24,993 bases of DNA from a virus. Below, one piece after another: positions 6,465 through 16,800 of the stretch (the stretch's first letter is position 1; each line of letters opens with the position of its first letter). The notes beneath the pieces were generated by a model, which was not told where the DNA came from, did no database searches, and saw only the letters and a list, made by a program, of their open reading frames with translations. The stretch covers positions 1 to 24,993 of IMG/VR virus record IMGVR_UViG_3300005747_000205; one strand, 5' to 3'. Made by a program: the position numbers and the translations under genes.

Positions 6465-8756
6465 ATGGCTAAGAAAATTGAAGTAATACTAGAGTTAGAT
6501 GACAAACAGTTTAAGCGAGGCATAAGTCAAGCTGACGCATCTGTTGGAAAGCTAGGTGCAACCACTAAAAAATCAAACTTTGGTGCACCATTTAAAGGTG
6601 CAGGTCCAGCCATTGCAGGTTTTGCCGTTGCATTAGCAGGTGCCGCCGCTGTAGTCAAAACATTCCAAGTAGCAATGGACAACGTTGGTGCTAGTATAAA
6701 AGCTGGTGCAATGATTGAAAACTTAGCAATTCAATTTAAAACACTGACTGGTAGTGCTGAAGCAGGTGCAGAAGCATTTGAAACAGTAAGAAAAGCCGCT
6801 AGTGAATTACCATTAAGTCTAGAAGAAATAGCACAAGGATCACCAGCACTTACACTGATTGCAGACAAAGTAGGTGGACTTGACAATGCTATTAAATTAG
6901 CCGCTGGTGCGGCAACAAGTTTCGGAATAGATTTCCAAACATCAGCAAGTCAGTTACAAAGAGCACTAACAAGTGGTGCCGCAAGTGCTGACACATTTAG
7001 AGAACGAGGCGTTAATGCATTCGTAGGATTAGAAGCAGGAGCAACATACACTGCTGAAGAGACTGCCGCGGCATTCATGAATAGTTTTGATAGTATAACA
7101 GCTGGTATTAGTGAAGCCGCAGAGACATTTGATGGTAAAATGTCAATGATAGGCGATAGTGTATTCCAAGTAAGAGCGGCATTTGGTGCAACATTTAATG
7201 AATCACTAAAAGGCGTACTTGACTTTTTAAGAGAAAGTTTTGCAGAAAACGAAGAAGCCATCATGGGCTTCGCCAAAGCGGCTGCCAATAACTTAGTAGA
7301 AGGATTACTAACTGCTGGTAGAGGCTTGGCATTCATGATTGATCAGATGACCGAGATAGCTCGAACAATTAAAATGATATTTGGTCCAGCATTTAATTTT
7401 GCAAAAGACGTTGTGGTCTTCTTTGCAGATATTTCAGTAAAAGCACTGGGTTACTTGTTGGATATGGTATTCTCATTAGGCGAAGCGTTCACGAACTTCT
7501 TAGAGTTTATCGGTGTTCTGGATCAAGATAATAAAATGGTCCAATTCTTTAGGAATGGACAAGAAGCGGCAGACAATTTAAAAGATGGCATTTCAGGTAT
7601 ACCTGGATACATTGACGAAATCGGTGAAAGCACAGGCAGAGTTACAACAGCACAAGACGCCTTTGCTAAACTAGAAAAGTCAGTTAGAGATGCACAAGAC
7701 GCCGCTAAAGATGCCGCAGATAGTACTGACGATTTAGCTGACTCAACTAACAATGTAACAACAGCAATAAACAATCAAGCTGGTGCAACTCAGAAGCTGA
7801 CTAAAGAACAAGAGAAGCAACAAAAAGAACAAGCAAAACTTATGCGTCAAGCAGATAAGATATTGATGCAGACAAAAGGTAAGTTAGCCAAAGACAAAGA
7901 AGCAATCAGAAATGAAATTGAATTACTTGATTATTACGGCGAAGAAAGAAGAGTAAAAGAACAACTTAATAAGATTGACGAAGATCGTGCTCAAGCATTA
8001 GCAAAAATAGAATCATTAAATATTGATGAAGCCGAAAAGGCACGTAGACTAAAAGAAATTAACCGTCTCTATGACGAACAAGCAATAGCAGTTGAAAAGT
8101 TAAGCAGAGAGTTATATGAGGCAAGTAGAAGTTTTGAACAAGGCTTTAAAGAAGCATACAACACGTTTAAAGAGGACAGCACTAATGCCGCAACATTGGC
8201 TAGTGACTTGTTTACAACAGCCGCAGACGACTGGCGTAATGCTTGGGTTGAAGCCGCTGAAACAGGTGACCTAAGTTTTGGAACACTTATTGACAATATG
8301 AAGAAACGTATTGTGATGTTCTTAGCAGATGCGGCATTTATTAAATTAACTGAAGCATTAGCAGGTGCATTTGGCATTGACCTAGGCGGCAAAACAGCAG
8401 GCAGTGGCGGTAGTACTAAATCAAGTAGCAGTAGCAGTGGCTCTAGTGGCGGTGGCAGTATCATTGATAAAGGTATTGACTGGGTTAAAGGACTATTTGG
8501 ATTTGCAGAAGGCGGATACGTTGCTGGTAACAGAAGTGTGATCGTGGGCGAAAAGGGCCCCGAGATCTACACACCGGCTGGTAGTGGTAGTATTATACCT
8601 AACTTTGCAGGAGCAGGCGGAGGCACAACTCAAGTTACATACAACATAAATGCAGTAGATTCTGCCAGCTTTGTTGATATGTTATCGGAGCAGCCGGAAA
8701 TTATACACAGTCTTGTGATGGATCAAGACACAAGAATGTTTAGCAGGAGATTATAA
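6465..8756 (+). CDS. Tail tape measure protein
   Basis: This 763-residue protein sets tail length and is carried in the tube lumen. The N-terminus (IEVILELDDKQFKRGISQAD) is the standard opening of tape measure proteins, followed by a hydrophobic Gly/Ala segment (about residues 45-70), Ala-rich helices, hydrophobic helices near 280-350, and a charged coiled coil around residues 455-560. The C-terminus has a Ser/Gly linker and then FAEGGYVAGNRSVIVGEKGP with IIPN, a frequent C-terminal signature of this family. At about 0.15 nm per residue the tail would be near 115 nm. It follows the chaperones and its stop overlaps the next start (TAATG at 8754-8758). Alanine pairs are written gccgcc, gccgct or gcggca, part of the GCWGC avoidance described in the findings. 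Confidence 0.9.
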   Translation: MAKKIEVILELDDKQFKRGISQADASVGKLGATTKKSNFGAPFKGAGPAIAGFAVALAGAAAVVKTFQVAMDNVGASIKAGAMIENLAIQFKTLTGSAEAGAEAFETVRKAASELPLSLEEIAQGSPALTLIADKVGGLDNAIKLAAGAATSFGIDFQTSASQLQRALTSGAASADTFRERGVNAFVGLEAGATYTAEETAAAFMNSFDSITAGISEAAETFDGKMSMIGDSVFQVRAAFGATFNESLKGVLDFLRESFAENEEAIMGFAKAAANNLVEGLLTAGRGLAFMIDQMTEIARTIKMIFGPAFNFAKDVVVFFADISVKALGYLLDMVFSLGEAFTNFLEFIGVLDQDNKMVQFFRNGQEAADNLKDGISGIPGYIDEIGESTGRVTTAQDAFAKLEKSVRDAQDAAKDAADSTDDLADSTNNVTTAINNQAGATQKLTKEQEKQQKEQAKLMRQADKILMQTKGKLAKDKEAIRNEIELLDYYGEERRVKEQLNKIDEDRAQALAKIESLNIDEAEKARRLKEINRLYDEQAIAVEKLSRELYEASRSFEQGFKEAYNTFKEDSTNAATLASDLFTTAADDWRNAWVEAAETGDLSFGTLIDNMKKRIVMFLADAAFIKLTEALAGAFGIDLGGKTAGSGGSTKSSSSSSGSSGGGSIIDKGIDWVKGLFGFAEGGYVAGNRSVIVGEKGPEIYTPAGSGSIIPNFAGAGGGTTQVTYNINAVDSASFVDMLSEQPEIIHSLVMDQDTRMFSRRL

Positions 8757-9424
8757 TGGCAGTTATACAAACTTTATTAAATGGCGCCACTCGATTAACA
8801 ATCGATAAAAGAAAACCAACTGCCGTAAGTATCAGTAGAGGACAACACTTAAAAACACAAAGCAGAGCACCTATGGTGTATAAGTTTGTGGTAAGTTTAA
8901 ATCCAGGACTAAGATATGACCTAGACGGCAACAGAGGGTTATTAGAAGAATACGATGACACAGGCAGAACAACTGAAGAAGAAATTAGTTTAAGCAATGT
9001 AAGTGGTAGTGCATACTTAATGGATTATCAAGGTAGTCTTACAATAAGTGACCGAAATGCTTTATCAATGACTGCCGCTACTGTAGTGGGTAGTACAGAC
9101 ATTGTGATAGATGCATCGGGCACAACAACAGCAACAGCAACTTCAATAGTAGTAAAAAAAGGTGATTATATTCAGCCCACAGGTAGCCGTTATCCTTATC
9201 AAGCAACAGCACAAGTATTGCGTGGGTCAGGCTCAACTGTAACAATACCAGTTAGTAGAGCAATTATTAATGAAACAGGATATGGCTACACAGGCAATGC
9301 TGTAGTTTTTGGTAACAACTGTACATTTAGAGTTAAGATGGTAGAACAACCAACATATGGAATTATCCCAGGACGTTATGTTGCATGGAACGGCGACATG
9401 GCATTGATGGAGGTGCTTACATAA
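8756..9424 (+). CDS. Minor tail protein (distal tail region)
   Basis: This 222-residue protein follows the tape measure, where siphophages encode the distal tail and tip proteins. It is mostly beta strand by appearance, rich in T, S, G and V, with a region of small residues (GTTTATATSIVVKKGDYIQP) that looks like a beta domain insert. No motif gives an exact name; a distal tail protein or a lambda gpM-like tip protein are the likely choices. Start and stop overlap the neighbouring genes by one base each (TAATG, ATAATG), so the tail genes are probably translated in a coupled series. Confidence 0.55.
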   Translation: MAVIQTLLNGATRLTIDKRKPTAVSISRGQHLKTQSRAPMVYKFVVSLNPGLRYDLDGNRGLLEEYDDTGRTTEEEISLSNVSGSAYLMDYQGSLTISDRNALSMTAATVVGSTDIVIDASGTTTATATSIVVKKGDYIQPTGSRYPYQATAQVLRGSGSTVTIPVSRAIINETGYGYTGNAVVFGNNCTFRVKMVEQPTYGIIPGRYVAWNGDMALMEVLT

Positions 9425-10023
9425 TGACTTTAGCCACAGACACTAGTGGTGATAATCTATTTCACGCATATTTAATCGATATCGAAATAGCAGGCACCAC
9501 ATACTATATAAGTGATATCTTCACACCTTACACCTACGAAAGCAATGTGTATCAACCATTAGGTGAATTGATGGGTGTGGGACAAATTACAGGGGACATA
9601 AATCCAGGAGAGAATGTTACCAGTATAGTTGTAAGTGGCATAAGCGGAGAAAGAGATTTTAAAACATTGGCGCTTTCACCAAAAGCAAAAGGTGGCAATG
9701 TTGTGATTAGAAGAGGACTTAGTCCAACAAGCAGTGAAGATATTGTAGACAATGATAAAGTATACACAGTGTATAAAGGCTATGTGAGAAACATAAACTT
9801 TGCAGAAAGTTTCCCTCAAGTGGGTGTAACACATGATGACACAGTTATATTTGAATGCAGTAACTTGTTTGGTCTCAAAAAGAACACACCTAAATCAAGG
9901 AGAACCAATCCTGATGATTGGAATGACTACACTAGATTTGCACAAGGTTACAACTATGATAAAGCAATGAATGATGTAGCCGCATTGAACGGCAAAAAAT
10001 TTGCATTTGGTAGGACAGGTTAA
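9424..10023 (+). CDS. Minor tail / tip assembly protein (lambda gpL-like position)
   Basis: I chose the ATG at 9424 that overlaps the previous stop; the longer form from 9385 would add 13 residues inside the previous gene with no ribosome site. The 199-residue product has HAYLIDIEIAGTTYYISDIF near its start, a strand-rich core and the NPDDWNDYTRF...YNYDKAM segment near the end, which recalls the conserved 'R R T N D x x Q x x F P G D x G F' end of tail-hub-associated proteins in siphophages. It lies directly before the large hub protein, the place of lambda gpL. It has a single Cys, so it cannot bind an iron-sulphur cluster as lambda gpL does; the equivalence is therefore positional. Confidence 0.5.
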   Translation: MTLATDTSGDNLFHAYLIDIEIAGTTYYISDIFTPYTYESNVYQPLGELMGVGQITGDINPGENVTSIVVSGISGERDFKTLALSPKAKGGNVVIRRGLSPTSSEDIVDNDKVYTVYKGYVRNINFAESFPQVGVTHDDTVIFECSNLFGLKKNTPKSRRTNPDDWNDYTRFAQGYNYDKAMNDVAALNGKKFAFGRTG

Positions 10024-13000
10024 TGAGTGATAAATTATTTAAAACGTTGGCATACGTAGGTGGTGCCGCCGCAATATACAGCGGAATGAAGAAGAAAAAG
10101 AAAGCTGAACGTAACAGAGTTATTGCCCAGCAAGCCGCCCTTAGAGCTCAACAGCAGGCATTTAGCAGTACATCTAACAATACACAGCAAGGACCTAATC
10201 AAACAAGTAATTCGAACCCTAGTCAAGGCGCAGGTAGCCAAACAGGCGCAAGTGTAAACAGCACAATAACAGGCACAGGCAGTTATCAAATGACTGCTGA
10301 CACAAATGCCAGTTTGCCAATACTGTATGGACAATGTCAAGTAAGAGGTGCAGTAGTAGGCTCAGAATTAGACGGTGCTGGTAACAGCATACTAAGAACA
10401 GCATTAGTTGTTGCAGAAACAACAGGTGAGTATCCTACAGTAGGTGATTACAAATTAAACAAAGTATTTTGGAATGATGCTGAACTAACAGTTATGGGCA
10501 ACGGTGCCGTAAGAGGTGCTACACTAAGTGATGGCACTGCTACAACCAAATATGATGATAAAATATCCATATTCATGTATCAAGGCGATTTTTACACACC
10601 ATTTTCTAACATAATGGGCAATAGTGTAGATTATTCTTCAGCTATAAAACCAGGCATTCCTAAATGGAACACCAATTCTGCAGATTATTTTGGTAGAGGT
10701 GCCATATGGGCATTTGTTGATCAAACATATGATGCTGACGCTGGTATACAAGGATTAGGCACATTTACATTTGATATCACAAACTTGGAATACTCAAACC
10801 CAGCAAACGTGGTATACGATTATTTAACAACGGGAAGATATGGCCATGGTTATCCAACCAGCAGTGTTGATACAAGCTCATTCTTTGGTGGTGACAACAG
10901 TTTAAGAAACATCAGTGACCAATTAAGATTCTTTTCAAGTGAAGATGTTAACGATAATGCTAACGTAGATATCAGTAACAGCACACTAGCACCGCAGTTT
11001 GTTATAACTGGCAACAGTGATGCTAATTACACTATAGGCACTAGTGATGTGGTTGGTACTTACTATACAGATGTTGCTAAATACCCAGGCCAAACAGATA
11101 GTGCTAGTGATATTCCTGTGGTTGGTGGCCACTACAACAGATTAAAAATACTTTGGGGTAAAAGCGGTAATGCAACGTCAACTGGTTCAGGCAATATTGC
11201 TAACTGTAATGTTAACTTATCTTCAAATAACACAATTGTTGCATTCCTAGACATTGCTAGACTAGTTCCAGATGGTGTAGGGCACACAGAAACTGGTGCT
11301 GAAACTGCCGTGGTGAATGGAGAAATACTTCCGGGAGTTACTTACGACTATGGCGACTCAACTGGCACAGTTACAATTGCAGGCACTGTGGGTAATTCTA
11401 CTCCCGTATATGGAATTTTCCAAGAAGGTGATAAAATTAGACCAGAAGGCTCACCTTACATTTACACAGTAGCAGAAACTGTGGATGTACTAAACCCGGG
11501 ATATGAAACATTTGAAATTCCTGTAAAAGAAAGAATAGCACAACTAGATATTGCTAACACCACATTGTCTGATTTAACTGTGAACACTCCAGGTGCTAAC
11601 AGCGGTGTGTATAGCACACTAACAAGCGGCCCAGACATCAAAGGCATATATCAGTTTGCCACTTTCCCATATGAGGGTGCAACTAGCCCATACATGATAC
11701 CAGATATGTTATTTTCAAATGTGTTGGTGGGTAATGCTGTGATGAGTAGTCCACAAGAAGACACAATTTATTTAGGACAAGAAAAGAAAGCCAGCATCAA
11801 CGGACTGTTAAGCACAGAAGGTGATGTACAATCTAATTTAAAAACATTATTACAACACAGTGATGCTACATTAACATGGGCACTACCAGACGGCGAATGG
11901 AAAGCGATTCCTAATGCAAACGTTGATACATCAAGTGCATTCGTGTTTGACGATGATAACATTATTGGTGAGATAAGAGTAACCACAGCAGACATAGGCA
12001 ACTTTTATAACAGTGCTAGAGCAAGTTATGTTGAAAAAACACATAACAGTGTAAAAGAAGAAGCAATTATATACACTCCAATAAGTCAACAAGCCGCAAA
12101 TGAAACACGCCACATGTTGGAAATGAATTATCCATTGTGTAGTAGTGGTATGGAAGCAACAAGAAAAATAGAACAAGAACTTATCCAAAACAGATTGGAT
12201 ATGACAGTAGAATTTACTGCAGATTACAGTGCAATAATTGTAGAGCCAGGTGACGTTGTTAAAGTAACAAACGCTGACTATGGCTTTGATAACAAACTGT
12301 TCAGAGTGTTAAGAAAAATACAAGACATGGATGGCGATATATTAGTCAACAAGTTTTCATTATTAGAATGGGACTTGGCTATATTCAAAGAAAGAATACC
12401 ATTCAAGAAACCAGCACTAGATGATATTGAATTTGATCCAGAACAATACGAAGATGTCACAGATGGTGGCAACTTGTCAGATGGCACTGTTCCAGGTGAT
12501 GCATTGGCAAATGGTGCTGTCACTGGTGACAAAATAGACACTGATAGTATTACTGGCGATAATATAACTTCTAATACTGTTACAAGTATAAATTTAACTA
12601 CCACAGGCATAACGGCAGGAACATATGGTAATGCTACTACTGTTCCACAAATAATAGTTGATGCCGCGGGCAGAGTAACTAGTGCATTAGGTGTGACAAT
12701 ACCGGGCGCGGTCCGAGTTATAGCAGGAGCAAACAGAGCGGTGTCTGTGTCAAGCAGTCAAACTTTAACCACAATAATAAATGATACATGGGATATAACA
12801 CAGGCAGATATTGGCGATCATCTCGTCACAGTACTTGCTCGTTATGGTGGGCTTTGGACTGTAGGCGCTGATTACCTCCTCACAGCGGGATTACAACAAG
12901 GTGCCGAATATACATTAACTTTAAGATACAAAGACAATCAACAACAGATAAGCCAAGATTTTATCGATAATTCACGAGGCGATAATCTTTTAAATAGAAT

Positions 13001-13175
13001 AGACGTATTCGGTGAGCCGGCTCCATACCCATTGCAGTACACAGTGTCATCAGGTCTTACTTGGAGCCGCGGCGTTGAAATAGTGATCCTTCTAGAAGGG
13101 TTCTCATATTACGGTGGGACATCGAGCTCATTGAAAATAGGAATGCAGTATCAGGATAGCGGTCCTATAGGATAA
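10023..13175 (+). CDS. Central tail hub / tip attachment protein (gpJ-like)
   Basis: This 1050-residue protein is the likely central hub at the tail tip. The N-terminus has an Ala/Gly helix followed by a run of five lysines and a Gln/Ser/Asn-rich linker (residues 1-80). The core contains the hub elements DYLTTGRYGHGYP (about 265-280), a segment on loading of a test residue set (SINGLLSTEGDVQSNLKTLL, about 590-610), and the ARASYVEKTHN and EPGDVVKVTNADYGFD stretches (about 665-755) common in gpJ and related tip proteins. After residue 810 come fibre-like repeats (GTVPGDALANGAVTGDKI, then TYGNATTVPQIIVDAAGRVT) and a separate C-terminal domain. It overlaps the previous stop by one base. The C-terminal part probably contacts the fibre or host. 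Confidence 0.75.
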   Translation: MSDKLFKTLAYVGGAAAIYSGMKKKKKAERNRVIAQQAALRAQQQAFSSTSNNTQQGPNQTSNSNPSQGAGSQTGASVNSTITGTGSYQMTADTNASLPILYGQCQVRGAVVGSELDGAGNSILRTALVVAETTGEYPTVGDYKLNKVFWNDAELTVMGNGAVRGATLSDGTATTKYDDKISIFMYQGDFYTPFSNIMGNSVDYSSAIKPGIPKWNTNSADYFGRGAIWAFVDQTYDADAGIQGLGTFTFDITNLEYSNPANVVYDYLTTGRYGHGYPTSSVDTSSFFGGDNSLRNISDQLRFFSSEDVNDNANVDISNSTLAPQFVITGNSDANYTIGTSDVVGTYYTDVAKYPGQTDSASDIPVVGGHYNRLKILWGKSGNATSTGSGNIANCNVNLSSNNTIVAFLDIARLVPDGVGHTETGAETAVVNGEILPGVTYDYGDSTGTVTIAGTVGNSTPVYGIFQEGDKIRPEGSPYIYTVAETVDVLNPGYETFEIPVKERIAQLDIANTTLSDLTVNTPGANSGVYSTLTSGPDIKGIYQFATFPYEGATSPYMIPDMLFSNVLVGNAVMSSPQEDTIYLGQEKKASINGLLSTEGDVQSNLKTLLQHSDATLTWALPDGEWKAIPNANVDTSSAFVFDDDNIIGEIRVTTADIGNFYNSARASYVEKTHNSVKEEAIIYTPISQQAANETRHMLEMNYPLCSSGMEATRKIEQELIQNRLDMTVEFTADYSAIIVEPGDVVKVTNADYGFDNKLFRVLRKIQDMDGDILVNKFSLLEWDLAIFKERIPFKKPALDDIEFDPEQYEDVTDGGNLSDGTVPGDALANGAVTGDKIDTDSITGDNITSNTVTSINLTTTGITAGTYGNATTVPQIIVDAAGRVTSALGVTIPGAVRVIAGANRAVSVSSSQTLTTIINDTWDITQADIGDHLVTVLARYGGLWTVGADYLLTAGLQQGAEYTLTLRYKDNQQQISQDFIDNSRGDNLLNRIDVFGEPAPYPLQYTVSSGLTWSRGVEIVILLEGFSYYGGTSSSLKIGMQYQDSGPIG

Positions 13176-13249
13176 CATACTACACATAGCTAATAACCGT
13201 GTATAGCACAGATATTACAATATGCAGATAAATATAACAAACAATAAAA

Positions 13250-13281
13250 AGCCTATTTGAGAATACTCGCTAGGCTATTTC
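13250..13281 (+). terminator. Weak hairpin between hub and fibre-region genes
   Basis: AGCCTA (13250-13255) can pair with TAGGCT (13271-13276); the loop contains GAG-AATA-CTC, which may form a small inner stem, and flanking A and T runs extend the pairing after a mismatch. The following sequence ATTTCC has few T residues, so this would be a weak terminator or a processing site. Confidence 0.35.
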
Positions 13282-13296
13282 CAATAGGAGAGCAAT

Positions 13297-13815
13297 ATGT
13301 CGGGCAGAGTCCTCACTTTCAAACAATATTTGTCCGGGTCGGACAACGTTCAGATGATAGAAATGTTACCTGAACACCAAAGAACATTCACGTATAATTA
13401 CGGCACAGATATATCAAACTATAATTTTAGTGCGAATTATTCCAGTATTGTGGTTGATTCATTGACTTACAATGTTAACACAGGCGAGCCTAACTTTGCA
13501 ACTTCAACAGTACTTGGATACGTTGGTGCAACTTCTACAGCAGTTCCAGGTGGCAATATAAACAAAACTAATGCCGCGGCAGGTATAGTTGAACTTACAA
13601 TCCCCCAAAACAGATACACTGGCCCTTTGATACCAGATGCTAGAACAAACGTGGTTATTACAGTTTTGGAGTTTACTTGGGAAAACACTAATCCAACAGT
13701 TAGCACATTTGACAGCCATAGGTGGGCAATTATAGAAAGATACAGTGCAGACGTAACAGCAGGTAATCCTACTGCCGATGCAAGTTTCGTAGCAATAACA
13801 ACATCGGGAGTATAG
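13297..13815 (+). CDS. Putative tail tip / fibre-associated structural protein
   Basis: This 172-residue protein lies between the hub and the long fibre. It is strand-rich (S, T, V, N), starts with a short SGRVLTFKQYLSGSDNVQMIEMLPEHQRTF segment that resembles an anchoring peptide, and then an apparent beta-sandwich to the end. A TAGGAG ribosome site precedes the ATG. One base separates its stop from the next start, so it is in the same unit as the fibre. I suspect a baseplate-type or fibre-anchoring protein, but I do not recognise a family. Confidence 0.5.
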   Translation: MSGRVLTFKQYLSGSDNVQMIEMLPEHQRTFTYNYGTDISNYNFSANYSSIVVDSLTYNVNTGEPNFATSTVLGYVGATSTAVPGGNINKTNAAAGIVELTIPQNRYTGPLIPDARTNVVITVLEFTWENTNPTVSTFDSHRWAIIERYSADVTAGNPTADASFVAITTSGV

Positions 13816-13816
13816 C

Positions 13817-16800
13817 ATGTCTAATGTAACTGTAACAGTCAATCAGGCTAATATCACGGTCGATGAGGCCAACAGTAACGTTGCTGTAACCACAACGCAA
13901 AGCAACATAACAGTTGCTGAAATACCTATTATTAGTGATGCTATTATTAGAGCCGCATTAAGTGTAACAGACACTGGTGGTGATGGTAGTCTAACATATT
14001 CAAACATATCAGGTGTATTCACATACACTGGTCCGGATCAAACAGAAGCAAATGCAAGAATCACTGGTGCACCACTGCAAGTAAGACAGCATGTGAGTGC
14101 AACTAATACAGGTGGTGATGGCAGTTTGAGTTATTCGAACACAACAGGTGTATTCACATACACTGGTCCTGATCAAACAGAAGCAAATGCAAGAATAGCC
14201 GCCGCACCATTACAGGTAAGGGCACATCTAAATGACGGTGATGGTATATTTTATAACAGTACAACTGGTGTTATTAGTGCTGACATAAGTGCAATATTAG
14301 GAAATTTAACAACAACTGATATCACAGAAGGCACTAATTTATACTATACAACAGACAGAGCAAATACTGCCATAACAGACTTTGACGGTGCACTAACACC
14401 AAGCAGTTTAACAACAACAGGCAATGTAGAATCAGATGACCATGTTGTGGGTAGAAAAATTATTTCAGGTGTAAGAACAAGTGCTACAACTGTTACAGCA
14501 AATGGTAACATAGAAGCAGGTAATATTGCACTGAGTGGCACAGGTAAACTTGAATTAGGCGGCAACGTAGAAGGTGGTTCATCTACACAATTTATTGGTG
14601 GTAGTCTAGACATTGGTAGTACTATACCCTCAGATATTGCAGGTTGGGAGTTTGATGGTGGCACTAATAGATTGGGAGCACCAATTACAGGTAGTCCAGG
14701 TGCTCAATCACAATATTATGTTGATTTAGGTGGAGCCGCAACACAATTTCCAAACTTTACATGGGTAAATGACAGCAACAGTGATTTACAAAAATGGGAA
14801 GTTGGTTATGGTGTATTAGGCAGTAATAATTTAATAGGCGGTGGTTATACATGGTATAGAGGCAACAACACTTTACAAGCAAATACATTAGAAGCAAATA
14901 CAATAGAAACAACAGGTAACATTAACAGTGGACCATTATATGTAACAGGTGATTCAACTATTGTGGGTAACTTACAAGTGAATGGAAACATTGACTATGT
15001 AAACGTCGAAGACCTCCTAGTAACAGACAACACAATAACTCTTAACTACGGCAATGCCGCGGCAAGAGATGCCTTTATATATGTAGACAGAAGTGGCACA
15101 GGTGGTGGAACAAATGCACACATCAAATGGAATGAAACATCTGATGGTTGGGAGTTTTACGATGCTACAGACACTGTTGCAATTAATGATTTGTTACAAA
15201 ATGTTGTGGAAGACACAACACCACAATTAGGTGGTGATTTAGACCTAAACGGCAAAACAATACAAGCCGGAAATGCAAATTCAACTTTAGCGGCAATAGA
15301 ATTTGGAAGTGGATATGGTGTTGGCACTGGCGGAAGACTGTATGGAGATACTACAGAGATTGCCATAGACAGTGGCGCTGAATTAAATTTCCTTTCACAA
15401 GGCAACACAGAGATACGATATAACGAACAAAATGCCGCAACTGACGTTTTTAGATTAAGAAATGCTGTAAACACAGTATTAGAAGCAGGATATTCAGTTG
15501 GACCAGACTTAAAATTAGGTAGATCTAATGCTTTAGAAATAGACGGAGCATCACTAACACTAAATGGTGAATTAAATTATGCAAACGCAACTGTTGTAGG
15601 TGCTTTAAGTTCAAATGCTAACATCACAACAACAGCAAACGTAAGTGGTGCTTACATACTAGGTGATGGTAGTGCATTAACAAGCTCATTAACAAATTAT
15701 ACTACATCAGACCTAACTGAAGGCACTAATTTATATTACACTGATGGTAGATTTGACACTAGACTTGCAACCAAGTCAACAACAGATTTAGCAGAAGGTA
15801 CTAATTTATATTACACAAATGCAAGAGCAAACGCCGCATTTGTAGACAGTTTAGATAACATCACAACTGCTATTGTATCAGACAGCAACATCACAACAAC
15901 TGCTAACATAAGTGCAGACAATGTGTTAACTGATGTTGTAGAAAGTGCAACCAGCGTTACACTTTATGGTAAAGGCACTGGTGTTGAATTAGACAAAGCA
16001 ATTGATAGCACAGACGTAAGCACCATTGTAAACTTAGACACAACTGGTTACAGTTTAGCAGATGCTACAACTCCAGCAGACTTTACTGTTGGTGACCATA
16101 CTCCAAGTTTAATAGTGTCGCTTACAACTGTTGCAGGTTCACCAACTGCATTCGTAGGTGATTTATATGGCGGAGCACTTGGCAGTGTAGATGCCGCGAT
16201 GCTCAGAGGACCTGGATTTAGTTCTGGGTTTACATCAGGTAATCCTGATTTAGTATTAACACCAGAATATTCCGCAGTGCCTGGAACGGCTAATATTGAG
16301 GCCGCATTTAACACCACAGGCTCGACATTTGCGTTTATACCAGCAAACGGACTTAACAACTCAAGTGCAGGATTATATGGATCAGGTGGTAAGGGCTGGA
16401 GTGTGTTTAACACTACAACTCAAAGTGCTGAAGACGTTTTCCCGCTAAATGCATACTCAACTGGTGTTCTTAATAACACAATTACATTCAGTGAAAACGC
16501 ACTAGTTAGTGCTACAACTACACTGTTGTTGCTACCAGGTATGGCACAAACATCCGGTTCCAACGTTATACTGAAATACTATGCTAAAAATAACACAAAC
16601 GCAGGCGGTAACGCAGAACCTACTGGACTATATGGTAGATTAAGCACATTTGATCAACCAGAGACACTTTCAAACGTAACGTTTGATGCACTAAGTTATG
16701 GTAATGTTAGCTCAGTAACAATGAGCTCAGTGAACACTAAAAACATTGCTGACTTTGAAGGTCAAGCAGAAAGTGCCGCAAGATTCCCTAGAGGACTACT

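Noticed and set aside
8069-8464. A 131-residue frame on the minus strand inside the tape measure gene
   Set aside because: It is a shadow of the Ala/Ser-rich tape measure frame, has low complexity (leucine and proline runs), and no ribosome site. All other minus-strand frames look the same.
9385-9423. Longer N-terminus for the gpL-like gene
   Set aside because: The added 13 residues lie inside the previous gene with no ribosome site; the ATG at 9424 overlaps the previous stop as the neighbouring tail genes do.
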